Numbered from the stretch's first letter, positions 1-6,623 are shown. The stretch: 9,861 bases of DNA from Rubrobacter sp. (GCA_016781705.1 JADDPV010000071.1:1-9861); one strand, 5' to 3'. Program-made: numbers and translations. The notes: a model not told the origin generated them from the sequence alone.

Positions 1-3000
1 AAGTGAAGGAGTCGGCGTTCTGGCCGGTGCCCTCGAAGCCCGGACCCGGCAAATAGACGAAGGAGCCGTCGGCGTTCATGGTGACGCTTCCGCCGCTGGC
101 CGTCTCGATCGGGGCGGTATCGGCCGTGAGCGTGTCCTGCACGGACGCATCGTGGTCGGAGTTGTCCGCGTCGGTGTCGTTGTTGATGACGTCGAGGGAG
201 CCCTGCGGCGCGGTGACCACGGGGCCGGTGCCGCCGAGGTTGGAGACCTGGACGGAGAACCTGGTGTTGCCGATGGCGCCCTGGTAGGAGTCTGCGACGC
301 CTACCGGGTTATCGTTGACGGAGTCGACGGTGACGTTGACCGTCGCGGTGTCGGTCCCACCGTTGCCATCGCTTATGGTGTAGGTGAACGAGTCATCGCC
401 GTAGTAATTGGCGTCGGGCTTGTAGAGGACCTTACCGTCGTCGATCGAGACCATGCTGTGGCGGGCGTCTTGGACGCTCTGGATGGTCAACGTCTCGCCC
501 GTGTCGGGCGCTATCTCGTCGTTGTCAAGCACGTCCACGACCAGGTCTTTATCCTCGTCGGTAGTCGCGTCGTCGTCCACAGCATTCGGCGGATCGTTGA
601 CCGGGTTGACCGTGATGGTCACCGTGGCGGCGTCGCTGTCGACGGTGCGGTCGTTGGCCTTGTAGGTGAAGGTGTCGTCGCCGAAGTAGTTCGCGTCCGG
701 CTCGTAGACGAATGAGCCGTCGGCCTCGAGCGTGAGCGTACCGTGGGCCGGCCTGCTCACTGGCTGTATGCCCTGAGCGTCACCGTCGGCGTCGACGACG
801 CTCAGCGTGTCACCGTCGTCCACGTCGGTGTCGTTGCCGAGCACGCCCGGCGCCGGCCCGGCGGGCGGATCTGACGCGCTAACCGTCAGGGTCCCGTCCT
901 CGTCCACGTCGTAGGGGTCGTCCACAGCCGCCGGCTTGTCGTTGACCGGAGTGACCGTGACGTTGACAATCGCGGTGTCGCACTTGTGATCGGGCGCGCG
1001 GTTGGTAGTGCCGTCGTCGCAGACCTCGTACTCGAAGGAGTCAGGGCCGTTGTAGTCGGCGGCGGGCGCGTAGCGAACCTTCCCGGCGTCGGCGCCGTTG
1101 TCGATGACCGTCGCCGTGCCGTGGGCCGGGTCGGTCGTGATCCTGCTTACCGTCAGCGTCTGGCCGCTCTCGTTGGCCGCGCCGGGGGAGTCGCCGTCTT
1201 TGACGTCTATGGTCACGGGGGTGTCCTCGGCGGTCGTGGCGGAGTCGTCGTCGGCCACCGGCGGGTCGTTGAACTCGGTGACGGTGATCGAGACGGTCGC
1301 GGCGGCGCTCTTCTCGGTGCCGTCGTCGGCCTTGAAGTCGAAGGCGTCGGGGCCGTCGTAGCCCCCGTCGGGGGCGTAGGTGACCTCGTTACCGCTCAGG
1401 GCGTAGGGCAGATTGCCGCTCGCGATCTCGTCGGCGGCGGCCGTGCTCTGGCCCTTGTAGAGCTTGCCGTGGTCGGGCAGCGTGGTGATCTCGAAGCTCA
1501 AGTCGTCGGACCCGGGATCGCTCCCCGCCAGGGTTATGGTCTTGGGCACGCCGTCCTGGGTCTCGACCGGCTGGGCGGTAGCCGTCGGCGCGAGGTTGGC
1601 GACCGTGACCTTGAAGGTCGCGGAGCCCGAGGGCGCATCCGTGCCGTCCTCGGCGACCGTCACCGTCACCGTGTAGACGCCGTCGTCGGCGTAAGCGTGG
1701 TTCCCGTCCGGGAGGTCGCCGGGCGAGTTGGCAGTGAAGGTAGTGTCCTCAGAGTCATCGCCCCAGTCCACAGTGATTGTCCAGGCGCCGTCGGAGCCGG
1801 GATCGGCAAAGGAGCCGAGCTTGAAGCCCTTCTCCTCGCCCTCGTCCGCGCTCTGGTCCGCGGCGGCGGTGACGGACGGCTTCGCGTTCTCGACCGTGAC
1901 GGTCTTCTGGTACTCTTTCTCCCCGCCGTCTTCGTCCCTTACCTGACCCTTGACTACCACTTCGCCGTCGTCGGTGGTCGGGCAGACGTGGGTGGTAACC
2001 GTCCCGTAGTCCGTGTAGGGATCGTCACCGCACTTGAAGCGGTACTCGATGGTGTCGTTGTTACCCGCCGGGTCGGTCGCGTCGGTGAGGGAGATCTCGA
2101 CGTCCTCACCCTCGCCCACGGAATCGGGGGCGTTGAAGGTGGCCGTGGGCGCCTCGTTATCGACGGTCACCTTCACTACCTTGTTATCTGTGTCGCTCAG
2201 CCCGTCGGAGTCCTTGACCTTGATCGCCACGTCGGAGGTGTTGTTCCCGTCTGGGAAGATGCACTTGAAGCTGCCTCCGGAGGCGTCGGTGGCGAGCGAG
2301 TTTTCGACCGGCGTGCCGTTGTCGCCGCAAGTCGGGAAGTTTCGCTCGACCTCGAAGGAGTCGTTGCCGGGGTCGGCGACGGTGAAGGTGTACGTCCTCT
2401 GGGCCGTGGTGCTCTCTTCGACGGTGCCCGGGCCACCGAGCTCGACCGTGGGCTTCACGTTCTTGACGGTGACGGGGCCGGCCTCGGCGATGTCGCTGTC
2501 GGCGTCGCCGTCGCTGACCTGCATCCTAACGGTCGGGCTCGAAGGACCGTCCACGAAGCGGCACTGGAAGGAGCCGCCGGTGGCGGTCTTGCTCAGGGAG
2601 TTCTCGACCAGCTCGCCGCCCTCCCCGCAGTCGGGGAAGCCGTCCTTGACCGTAAAGTCGTCGCCGGGGTCACCGTCGGCGACCGTGAACTCGTAGGCGT
2701 AGGTGGCGTCGCCCTCGTCCACCTCGGAGGCGTCGGGGCCGCCGGTCAGGGTGAGGGCCGGCGCGTCGTTGACCGCATTGACGGTAATAGAGACGGTGGC
2801 CTCGTTGCCGTCCGCCTTGCCGTCGTTGGCCTTGTAGGTGAAGGAATCGGAACCGTTGAAGTTCTCGTCTGGTTCGTAGGCGAACGAGCCGTCGGGGTTG
2901 AGCGTCAGCTGGCCCTTGCCCGGGGCGTTGACCAACGCAGCCGTGAGCGTGTCGCCATCGCCGTCGGTGTCGTTGGCCAGCACGTCGTTCGGACCGTCGT

Positions 3001-3832
3001 TGACCGTGAGCGTCTTTTCTTCGTCCACCCCGTAGGAGTCGTCGGCCGCCGCGGGCTTATCTTCGACAGCCTTGACCGTGATCCTGACCGTGGCGGTGTT
3101 GCCGTCCGCCTTGCCGTCGTTGGCCTTGTAGGTGAAGGAATCGGAACCGTTGAAGTTGGCGTTCGGCTTGTAGGAGAAGGAGCCATCGGGGTTGAGCGTC
3201 AGCTGGCCGTGGGCCGGATCGCTGGCCTTGACCGCCCTCAGCTGATCGCCCTCCGCGTCGGTGTCGCCGTCGAGGACGCCGGGCGCGGCAACGTTGCGTG
3301 TCTGATCCTCGTCGACCTCGTAGGAGTCGTCGTCGGCCACGGGAGCGCGATTCGCCGGAGGGACGACCACCGCGATCTCGTTGCTATTGCACTGGCCGGG
3401 ACCCGTGACGTAGCGGAGGTAGCCAACAATCTTCGCGGCGCAGAAATGCACAGCTTTTTCACCCGGGAGCGTAAGCTTAAGTTCCCAGGACTGGCATTGT
3501 CTCAAATCCGCGACACGACGCACACCCTGGCCAGAGGCGCACGCGTAGATGGGGCCATCATCTGGCAGCTTTAGCGAACTCTCGCCCGTGCTGCACTTGC
3601 CCGGTCCCGTAACGTACCGCAGCAGGCCGCTGGACTTCGAGGCGCAGAGGTATCGCACCTCTTGCGGGCCGGCCGTGGCCTGACCGGCTTGGACCGCGTC
3701 CGCGGGCAGAGTGTCGCCGCCGGTGATGGCGGCAGCGACGAAAACGCAGACGAGGAGAACCCGCCTGATGAGCTTCGAATACTCCGTGTTCGTCCGTCCC
3801 TCGCCCGACGCCCGCAGTCTCACGACACCCAC
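1..3832 (-). CDS. Large exported multi-domain repeat protein (Ig/cadherin/PKD-like tandem repeats), C-terminus outside window
   Basis: A single minus-strand frame stays open from GTG at 3832 through the left edge, giving 1277 residues in the window with no stop. The start is chosen because GAGGAGG (3844-3838) sits 5 nt before the GTG. Residues 1-49 form a signal peptide: a long n-region, IRR, a VLLVCVFVAAA core, and probable cleavage near ADAVQA. Residues 58-157 hold three ~33-residue repeats, each with two Cys. From about residue 161 there are two tandem VCBS/cadherin-like units (~98 residues, 'APVADDDSYEVDED', 'NGSDSFTYKANDG'). Then come roughly five PKD/Ig-like units, some with Cys pairs, and at least four more 'VNDxPxAVDD' units. 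Asp-rich loops such as NDTDGDGDTL suggest Ca2+ binding. This is inferred to be a surface adhesin or wall-associated protein; no catalytic domain is visible. Any anchor would lie beyond the left edge. Confidence 0.93.
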   Translation of the reverse strand, partial: MGVVRLRASGEGRTNTEYSKLIRRVLLVCVFVAAAITGGDTLPADAVQAGQATAGPQEVRYLCASKSSGLLRYVTGPGKCSTGESSLKLPDDGPIYACASGQGVRRVADLRQCQSWELKLTLPGEKAVHFCAAKIVGYLRYVTGPGQCNSNEIAVVVPPANRAPVADDDSYEVDEDQTRNVAAPGVLDGDTDAEGDQLRAVKASDPAHGQLTLNPDGSFSYKPNANFNGSDSFTYKANDGKADGNTATVRITVKAVEDKPAAADDSYGVDEEKTLTVNDGPNDVLANDTDGDGDTLTAALVNAPGKGQLTLNPDGSFAYEPDENFNGSDSFTYKANDGKADGNEATVSITVNAVNDAPALTLTGGPDASEVDEGDATYAYEFTVADGDPGDDFTVKDGFPDCGEGGELVENSLSKTATGGSFQCRFVDGPSSPTVRMQVSDGDADSDIAEAGPVTVKNVKPTVELGGPGTVEESTTAQRTYTFTVADPGNDSFEVERNFPTCGDNGTPVENSLATDASGGSFKCIFPDGNNTSDVAIKVKDSDGLSDTDNKVVKVTVDNEAPTATFNAPDSVGEGEDVEISLTDATDPAGNNDTIEYRFKCGDDPYTDYGTVTTHVCPTTDDGEVVVKGQVRDEDGGEKEYQKTVTVENAKPSVTAAADQSADEGEEKGFKLGSFADPGSDGAWTITVDWGDDSEDTTFTANSPGDLPDGNHAYADDGVYTVTVTVAEDGTDAPSGSATFKVTVANLAPTATAQPVETQDGVPKTITLAGSDPGSDDLSFEITTLPDHGKLYKGQSTAAADEIASGNLPYALSGNEVTYAPDGGYDGPDAFDFKADDGTEKSAAATVSITVTEFNDPPVADDDSATTAEDTPVTIDVKDGDSPGAANESGQTLTVSRITTDPAHGTATVIDNGADAGKVRYAPAADYNGPDSFEYEVCDDGTTNRAPDHKCDTAIVNVTVTPVNDKPAAVDDPYDVDEDGTLTVSASDPPAGPAPGVLGNDTDVDDGDTLSVVDADGDAQGIQPVSRPAHGTLTLEADGSFVYEPDANYFGDDTFTYKANDRTVDSDAATVTITVNPVNDPPNAVDDDATTDEDKDLVVDVLDNDEIAPDTGETLTIQSVQDARHSMVSIDDGKVLYKPDANYYGDDSFTYTISDGNGGTDTATVNVTVDSVNDNPVGVADSYQGAIGNTRFSVQVSNLGGTGPVVTAPQGSLDVINNDTDADNSDHDASVQDTLTADTAPIETASGGSVTMNADGSFVYLPGPGFEGTGQNADSFT
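2804..3157. repeat. Perfect 60-bp in-frame direct repeat inside the large repeat gene
   Basis: Positions 2804-2863 and 3098-3157 are identical over 60 bp. The offset is 294 bp, exactly 98 codons. A further 23-bp identity keeps the same offset (2892-2914 and 3186-3208). The repeat encodes the end of two successive cadherin-like units, around NGSDSFTYKANDGKADGN. Other units in the protein share the amino-acid pattern but not this DNA identity, so these two are a recent duplication or have been homogenised by recombination. Confidence 0.85.
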
Positions 3833-3837
3833 GATGT

Positions 3838-3906
3838 CCTCCTCGGCGGGTTGCCGCCCGCCCACCTTGTGCCCCGGACCTTCAAAGTAGGACCCGAGAC
3901 CTTTGA
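3838..3906 (-). promoter_or_regulatory. Structured 5' leader of the large repeat gene: two stem-loops and SD
   Basis: Reading toward the GTG at 3832 on the minus strand, there is first a 6-bp stem TCAAAG/CTTTGA (3906-3901 with 3887-3882, 13-nt loop). A second 6-bp stem GGCGGG/CCCGCC follows (3862-3857 with 3850-3845, 6-nt loop), then directly the SD GAGGAGG (3844-3838). The proximal hairpin abuts the SD, so it could influence ribosome access. No known riboswitch class was recognised, and GC-rich DNA forms such stems easily. Confidence 0.35.
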
Positions 3907-3934
3907 TCCGTCTGCTCCACGTCGAGATCCCACT

Positions 3935-3947
3935 CCCCGAAACGGGG
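3935..3947 (-). terminator. Short perfect hairpin after the pseudo-receiver gene, possible terminator
   Basis: CCCCGAAACGGGG (5-bp stem, 3-nt loop) starts 13 nt downstream of the TAA at 3960-3962 on the minus strand. No T-tract follows, so termination is only weakly supported. If functional, it would separate the pseudo-receiver from the large repeat gene. Confidence 0.25.
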
Positions 3948-3959
3948 GCTTCCTCGTCT

Positions 3960-4313
3960 TTACGAAGCCCGGCACAGCAGCTCCGTTTCGTCCATGACCG
4001 AGAGCAGGTCGGCGACCCCCACGCCGGTAAGGAGCCGCGCCGCGCCTCCTACCACCCCGGCGCCGCCGACCTCGGCCCGATCCTCTCCGTCCGGGTAGAG
4101 CACCACCCAGCACAGGCATCCCCCGCCCCGTACGATGGCCGTGGCCTGGTTGCAGATCACCAGGTGCGGGCGCACCCGTTCAACCTCCCGGTCCAACTCC
4201 TCCGGCTCGGCGACCACGACCTCGACGAGCGGCCTGAGCTCCCTTAGGGCGGCCGCGATCACCTCGCGGTAGATCCGCGGGTCGTTGGCTACGAGGGCGC
4301 GCACCTCCTCCAT
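3960..4313 (-). CDS. Small receiver-like (pseudo-receiver) protein, 117 aa
   Basis: This 117-residue protein starts at ATG 4313 and is not a clear member of any family I know. Its first half resembles the response-regulator receiver fold and aligns with the neighbouring regulator. A strand (VRALVAND) is followed by a helix (RIYREVIAAALREL), a strand (EVVVAEP), a helix (EELDREVERV) and a strand (HLVICN). The usual phospho-acceptor Asp is replaced by Cys54/Asn55, and only Asp11 of the acidic pocket remains. Another strand (CWVVLYPDG, about 68-76) follows, then a Gly/Val-rich stretch and a short acidic C-terminus. No membrane segment or signal peptide is present. It lies 101 bp downstream of the LuxR-type regulator. 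I infer a non-phosphorylatable partner or effector, but function is unproven. The frame extends upstream to 4655, but that part overlaps the regulator out of frame and is rejected. Confidence 0.75.
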   Translation of the reverse strand: MEEVRALVANDPRIYREVIAAALRELRPLVEVVVAEPEELDREVERVRPHLVICNQATAIVRGGGCLCWVVLYPDGEDRAEVGGAGVVGGAARLLTGVGVADLLSVMDETELLCRAS

Positions 4314-4320
4314 GTAAGCA

Positions 4321-4326
4321 ACTGTA
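4321..4326 (-). promoter_or_regulatory. Candidate -10 element for a near-leaderless pseudo-receiver transcript
   Basis: TACAGT (4326-4321, fits TAnnnT) lies 7 nt before the ATG at 4313, and no SD is visible upstream of that ATG. This is the geometry of a leaderless actinobacterial mRNA. No convincing -35 is present at 16-18 bp, so the call rests on the -10 and the missing SD. Confidence 0.3.
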
Positions 4327-4391
4327 GAGCGTCGCTTTCTCGCGCGCCTCTGTAAAATGATGTGATTCCGCAAGTGTCCCGGGGTACCTTC

Positions 4392-4404
4392 GGGCTTTCG
4401 GCCC
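4392..4404 (-). terminator. Small hairpin just after the response regulator, weak terminator candidate
   Basis: On the minus strand GGGC-CGAAA-GCCC (4-bp stem, 5-nt loop) begins 10 nt after the TAA of the response regulator (4415-4417). An outer GGGG/CCCC pairing is possible using 4381-4384. No T-run follows. It could equally be leader structure for the downstream small gene. Confidence 0.2.
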
Positions 4405-4414
4405 CTAAGCGGGC

Positions 4415-5071
4415 TTATGCGATCTTCACGAAGCCGTGGCGCGCCGCCAAGACGAGCGCCTGCAGCCTGGAATGCACCCCGAGCTTGGCCAGCATCCTCG
4501 CTACGTGACTGCGCGCCGTCCCGACCCCGACGTAGAGCCTCTCCGCGATCTCCTTGTCGTTCATGCCCTCGGCCAAAGCCCTGAGCACCTCCCATTCGCG
4601 GGGCGTGAGCTGCTCGAAGCAGGCCCGCGCCTCCCGGCTCTGCGCGCGCTCGCATTCGGCGAAGCGTAGCAGCTGGACGACCTCCTCCTGCGAGAGCAGG
4701 GCCTCGCCCGCCGCCAAGTGCCGTATCGCGTCCATAACCTCCCCGACGTAAACCGACTTGTGCACGACGCCCGCCGCGCCCGCCGCAACCGCCCGGGCGT
4801 AGACCCCGAGGTCCGAGCTCGCGGTCAGGAGTAGGGCCACGCCGTGCGGGTTCTTGGCCCGCAGCTCGCCGATGAGGTCGGTCCCCTCGCCGTCGGGGAG
4901 CCTAAGGTCCAGGATCGCCACGTCCACGCCCTCCAGCACCTCGCGCGCCTCGGCCAAAGAGCCAGCCTGCGCGACGACCTCGAACCCCGGCTCGCGGTGG
5001 AAGACCGAAGCGAAAAGCTCCCGAAAGATGGCATGATCCTCCACGAGCAGCACACGCACTATCGCCTCCAC
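4415..5071 (-). CDS. NarL/FixJ-type response regulator (receiver + LuxR HTH), 218 aa
   Basis: This is a two-component transcription regulator of typical length. Residues 5-120 form a receiver domain with acidic pocket Glu11/Asp12, phospho-acceptor Asp55 in the motif ILDLRLPDG, switch Thr83 and Lys105, so phosphorylation competence looks complete. Residues ~152-214 form a LuxR/GerE helix-turn-helix (LTPREWEVLRALAEGM, NDKEIAERLYVGVGTARSHV). No cognate histidine kinase is in the window. Start: GTG at 5071 has an AGAGGGGG site 7 nt upstream. A GTG at 5059 is equally good, with GGAGG 5 nt upstream and giving MRVLLVEDH. Downstream on the same strand are the pseudo-receiver and the large surface protein, which are plausible targets or partners by position only. 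Confidence 0.95.
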   Translation of the reverse strand: MEAIVRVLLVEDHAIFRELFASVFHREPGFEVVAQAGSLAEAREVLEGVDVAILDLRLPDGEGTDLIGELRAKNPHGVALLLTASSDLGVYARAVAAGAAGVVHKSVYVGEVMDAIRHLAAGEALLSQEEVVQLLRFAECERAQSREARACFEQLTPREWEVLRALAEGMNDKEIAERLYVGVGTARSHVARMLAKLGVHSRLQALVLAARHGFVKIA

Positions 5072-5161
5072 CAGGCGACCCCCTCTTCCGATTCGAACCC
5101 GGACGTGAAACGGTTGGCCCCAGGCGCCCGCGGCCCCACCGGTGCGTCCCGAGGCTCATCG

Positions 5162-5218
5162 TTAGTCCGTCATCCGCCCATCTACCATCCACAACACGCC
5201 TCCGTCGTGCTCATGCAT
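5162..5218 (-). CDS. Possible 18-residue small ORF upstream of the response regulator
   Basis: ATG at 5218 is preceded by GGGGAGGAG (5230-5222), with 5 nt between GGAGG and the ATG. It encodes MHEHDGGVLWMVDGRMTD and ends at TAA (5162-5164), 90 nt before the regulator GTG and in the same frame. The peptide is acidic, with no membrane segment and no run of one amino acid typical of attenuator leaders. I do not recognise it. A second ATG at 5214, in another frame, gives ten residues. The SD is the main evidence; it could be a leader peptide, a tiny protein or chance. Confidence 0.3.
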   Translation of the reverse strand: MHEHDGGVLWMVDGRMTD

Positions 5219-5842
5219 GGGCTCCTCCCCATAGGGTCTGATCTGCGCCGCGACGTTTCTTGCCGCAGACGACGCGGCGGCCTGGCGACGTACTCCCCCA
5301 CTAGAAGGGTCGCGCCGCCGCAGGCGAACCGCCCTTTGCCCGTCCGCACTCGCCCGGCCTATCGCTCGCCGAACGACGCAAGCCCGACCTCGAAAGTCCG
5401 CCGACCGGTCCCCGATCCACCTCCTCCTCCCTCCTCTCTACGTGGCCTGCGACGGCGCAAGCTCCGCTCACCTAAGATCGACGCTATACCGAAGACAACG
5501 AACCTGTACATGGGTAATTTGTCCTGTATGCGCTGTGCATCTAGCATGTCTGGCGAGAGCCGGTACGGCTGCCGGGGCGGCCAACGGCGCGGTGGCCTGA
5601 TATTGTTCCATTCCCATCGGCACCGCCCCCTCTCGTCGAGCCCCGTGGTTCGGGCACCGGCTATTCTGAGCGATCATCGGCACGAAGGCCGCGAAACTTC
5701 ATAAGTCGGTTGCACCGGCGACACCGGGCGCGAAACCGTTTATCGGCACGATCCGGGGGAGCCTGGATCGTCGCGGGGCTCGTCAGCGAACCACCGGGAG
5801 GTGCGCCGTGCCAGTGATATGTGGACCAAAGAAGCTCATAGC
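5219..5842. other. Gene-poor region with inverted repeats
   Basis: I see no convincing gene in these ~620 bases. Short open frames on both strands are low-complexity and lack SD or family resemblance. The part around 5490-5560 is less GC-rich than its surroundings and may hold a promoter for the leftward regulator, but no -35/-10 pair is clear. Inverted repeats: CGCCGCG/CGCGGCG (5246-5252, 5273-5279) overlaps an alternative stem TCTGCG/CGCAGA (5242-5247, 5264-5269). ACGATCC/GGATCGT occurs at 5748-5771. Confidence 0.5.
5748..5771. repeat. 7-bp perfect inverted repeat with 10-nt spacer
   Basis: ACGATCC (5748-5754) and GGATCGT (5765-5771) are perfectly complementary around a 10-nt purine-rich spacer. 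The repeat lies 72 bp beyond the 3' end of the HTH/coiled-coil gene. It could be a protein-binding palindrome or a hairpin. The absence of a T-tract argues against a classical terminator. Confidence 0.5.
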
Positions 5843-6520
5843 TTACCCGCCGAATAGGCGGGACCAGAAGCCGCGGTTCTTGAGGACCTTCAGTTCGGCC
5901 TCGAGCCTGGAGCGTTCCTCGACCAGGTTGGCCTTCTCCTCGACGAGCTCGATCTTCTCTTTCGAGAGACGCTCGCGCTCGACTTCGAGCTTCGCTTTGT
6001 CCTCTTCGAGAGAGGAGATCGTGCGCTCTTGCAGTTCCTTCTGGAACTCGAGGAGGTTGAGGCGTTCGATCTCCGACCAGAGCCGGTCTATCTCCATGCG
6101 CGCCGAGTCGCGCTCCTTCTTGACCTCCTCGATCTGGCGGGTACGCTCCTCCAGGCGCGTCTTGTAATCCTGTCCCTGCTGCAACAGCCGCTCATAACGC
6201 TCGAACGGCACCGCCGGCAGACGAGACCGGGAGTCGGCCGAGGAGCCGTAGGGGGCCTCGTCCCCGATCACCTCCCCCTCGAAGACCTCGTCATCCTCGC
6301 CGCCAGCAGAGGAACCCGAGGCGTCGCTCGGGGCGTCGCCCAGCACGCGCGCCAACTCCTCGACCTCGTAGAGCAGGAGGCTGTAGCCGCCGCGGGCAGT
6401 GCGCTCGGCGCGCAGGCGCCCTTCGGCCACGTAGCGCCGGACGGTACTCGGCGAGCGGCCCAGGATCGCCGCCGCGCCGCCCAGCCCGATCCTCTCCTCC
6501 CTACCCTCCATCGGGTCCAT
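5843..6520 (-). CDS. Excisionase/MerR-like HTH protein with long coiled coil, 225 aa
   Basis: This is a probable DNA-binding protein. Residues ~9-60 form a winged-helix/HTH domain of the excisionase (HTH_17/MerR-like) type: GLGGAAAILGRSPSTVRRYV (tandem helices), then AEGRLRAERTARGGYSL as the wing. An acidic, flexible linker covers ~65-100. Residues ~105-213 are an almost unbroken heptad coiled coil rich in Glu, Lys, Arg and Leu. The C-terminus is a short aromatic tail, FWSRLFGG, seen in many actinobacterial HTH/coiled-coil proteins and perhaps amphipathic. There is no effector domain. I infer an oligomerising regulator or DNA-organising protein; the target is unknown. The start is ATG 6520, which sits at the predicted transcription start with no SD; ATG 6511 is an alternative. 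The Rieske gene lies upstream on the same strand. Confidence 0.88.
   Translation of the reverse strand: MDPMEGREERIGLGGAAAILGRSPSTVRRYVAEGRLRAERTARGGYSLLLYEVEELARVLGDAPSDASGSSAGGEDDEVFEGEVIGDEAPYGSSADSRSRLPAVPFERYERLLQQGQDYKTRLEERTRQIEEVKKERDSARMEIDRLWSEIERLNLLEFQKELQERTISSLEEDKAKLEVERERLSKEKIELVEEKANLVEERSRLEAELKVLKNRGFWSRLFGG
5846..5862 (-). terminator. Hairpin overlapping the 3' end of the HTH/coiled-coil gene
   Basis: CCCGCC/GGCGGG forms a 6-bp stem with a 5-nt loop over the last codons and abuts the TAA (5843-5845). A second small stem, AAGCT/AGCTT, and CTTT follow on the minus strand. This looks like a weak intrinsic terminator. Confidence 0.4.
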
Positions 6521-6570
6521 GAACGTATTCTAGCGGGCAGCAAGTCGGCTTGTCAGCATTTCGGCTTGTC
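6521..6570 (-). promoter_or_regulatory. Leaderless promoter with direct-repeat operator for the HTH/coiled-coil gene
   Basis: On the minus strand, -35 CTGACA (6556-6551), an 18-bp spacer and -10 TAGAAT (6532-6527) are followed by 6 nt and then ATG, which places +1 at or next to the ATG. A 10-bp direct repeat, GACAAGCCGA, occurs at 6570-6561 and 6554-6545 (period 16 bp), with the second copy overlapping the -35. Its position suggests repression, perhaps autoregulation by the HTH protein, which is inference. Confidence 0.6.
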
Positions 6571-6594
6571 GTTTCGGCCCGTAGTCGAACGCCC

Positions 6595-6623
6595 GTAACC
6601 GCGTTCTCCCGCCGAACCGTTAC
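6595..6623. repeat. Imperfect inverted repeat in the Rieske-HTH intergenic gap
   Basis: GTAAC (6595-6599) pairs with GTTAC (6619-6623), and TTC/GAA extends the stem after an internal bulge. It lies between the Rieske stop and the HTH promoter. It may be an operator or a structured 3' UTR; nothing further can be shown. Confidence 0.3.

Noticed and set aside
986..3574. 862-codon open frame on the plus strand over the giant repeat gene
   Set aside because: It is exactly codon-in-register antisense to the minus-strand gene, and exists because that gene avoids TTA, CTA and TCA codons. Its Val/Gly/Arg-rich translation mirrors Asp/Thr-rich coding and shows no domain or SD.
3838..3906. c-di-GMP riboswitch in the leader of the surface-protein gene
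   Set aside because: The GGGCACAAGG-like stretch was compared by eye with the GEMM consensus, but the conserved core and paired elements are not present.
5089..5100. GGTTCGAATC on the minus strand, similar to a tRNA T-loop
   Set aside because: The flanking bases do not form a T-stem and no acceptor, D or anticodon arm can be built around it.
5359..5683. Two short minus-strand ORFs (62 and 71 codons) in the gene-poor region
   Set aside because: Overlapping in different frames, one ends in a poly-Gly/Arg tract, and neither resembles a known family. A weak SD-like AGAGGGGG before ATG near 5620 is not enough.
4844..5704. 286-codon plus-strand open frame across the regulator start and intergenic region
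   Set aside because: The first part is antisense to the receiver domain and the rest is low-complexity Arg/Pro/Ser sequence without an SD or family match.
5808..6167. Plus-strand 119-codon ORF with GGGAGG six bases before its GTG
   Set aside because: The SD is attractive, but the product is a Ser/Arg-rich antisense of the coiled-coil region, with no protein-like features.
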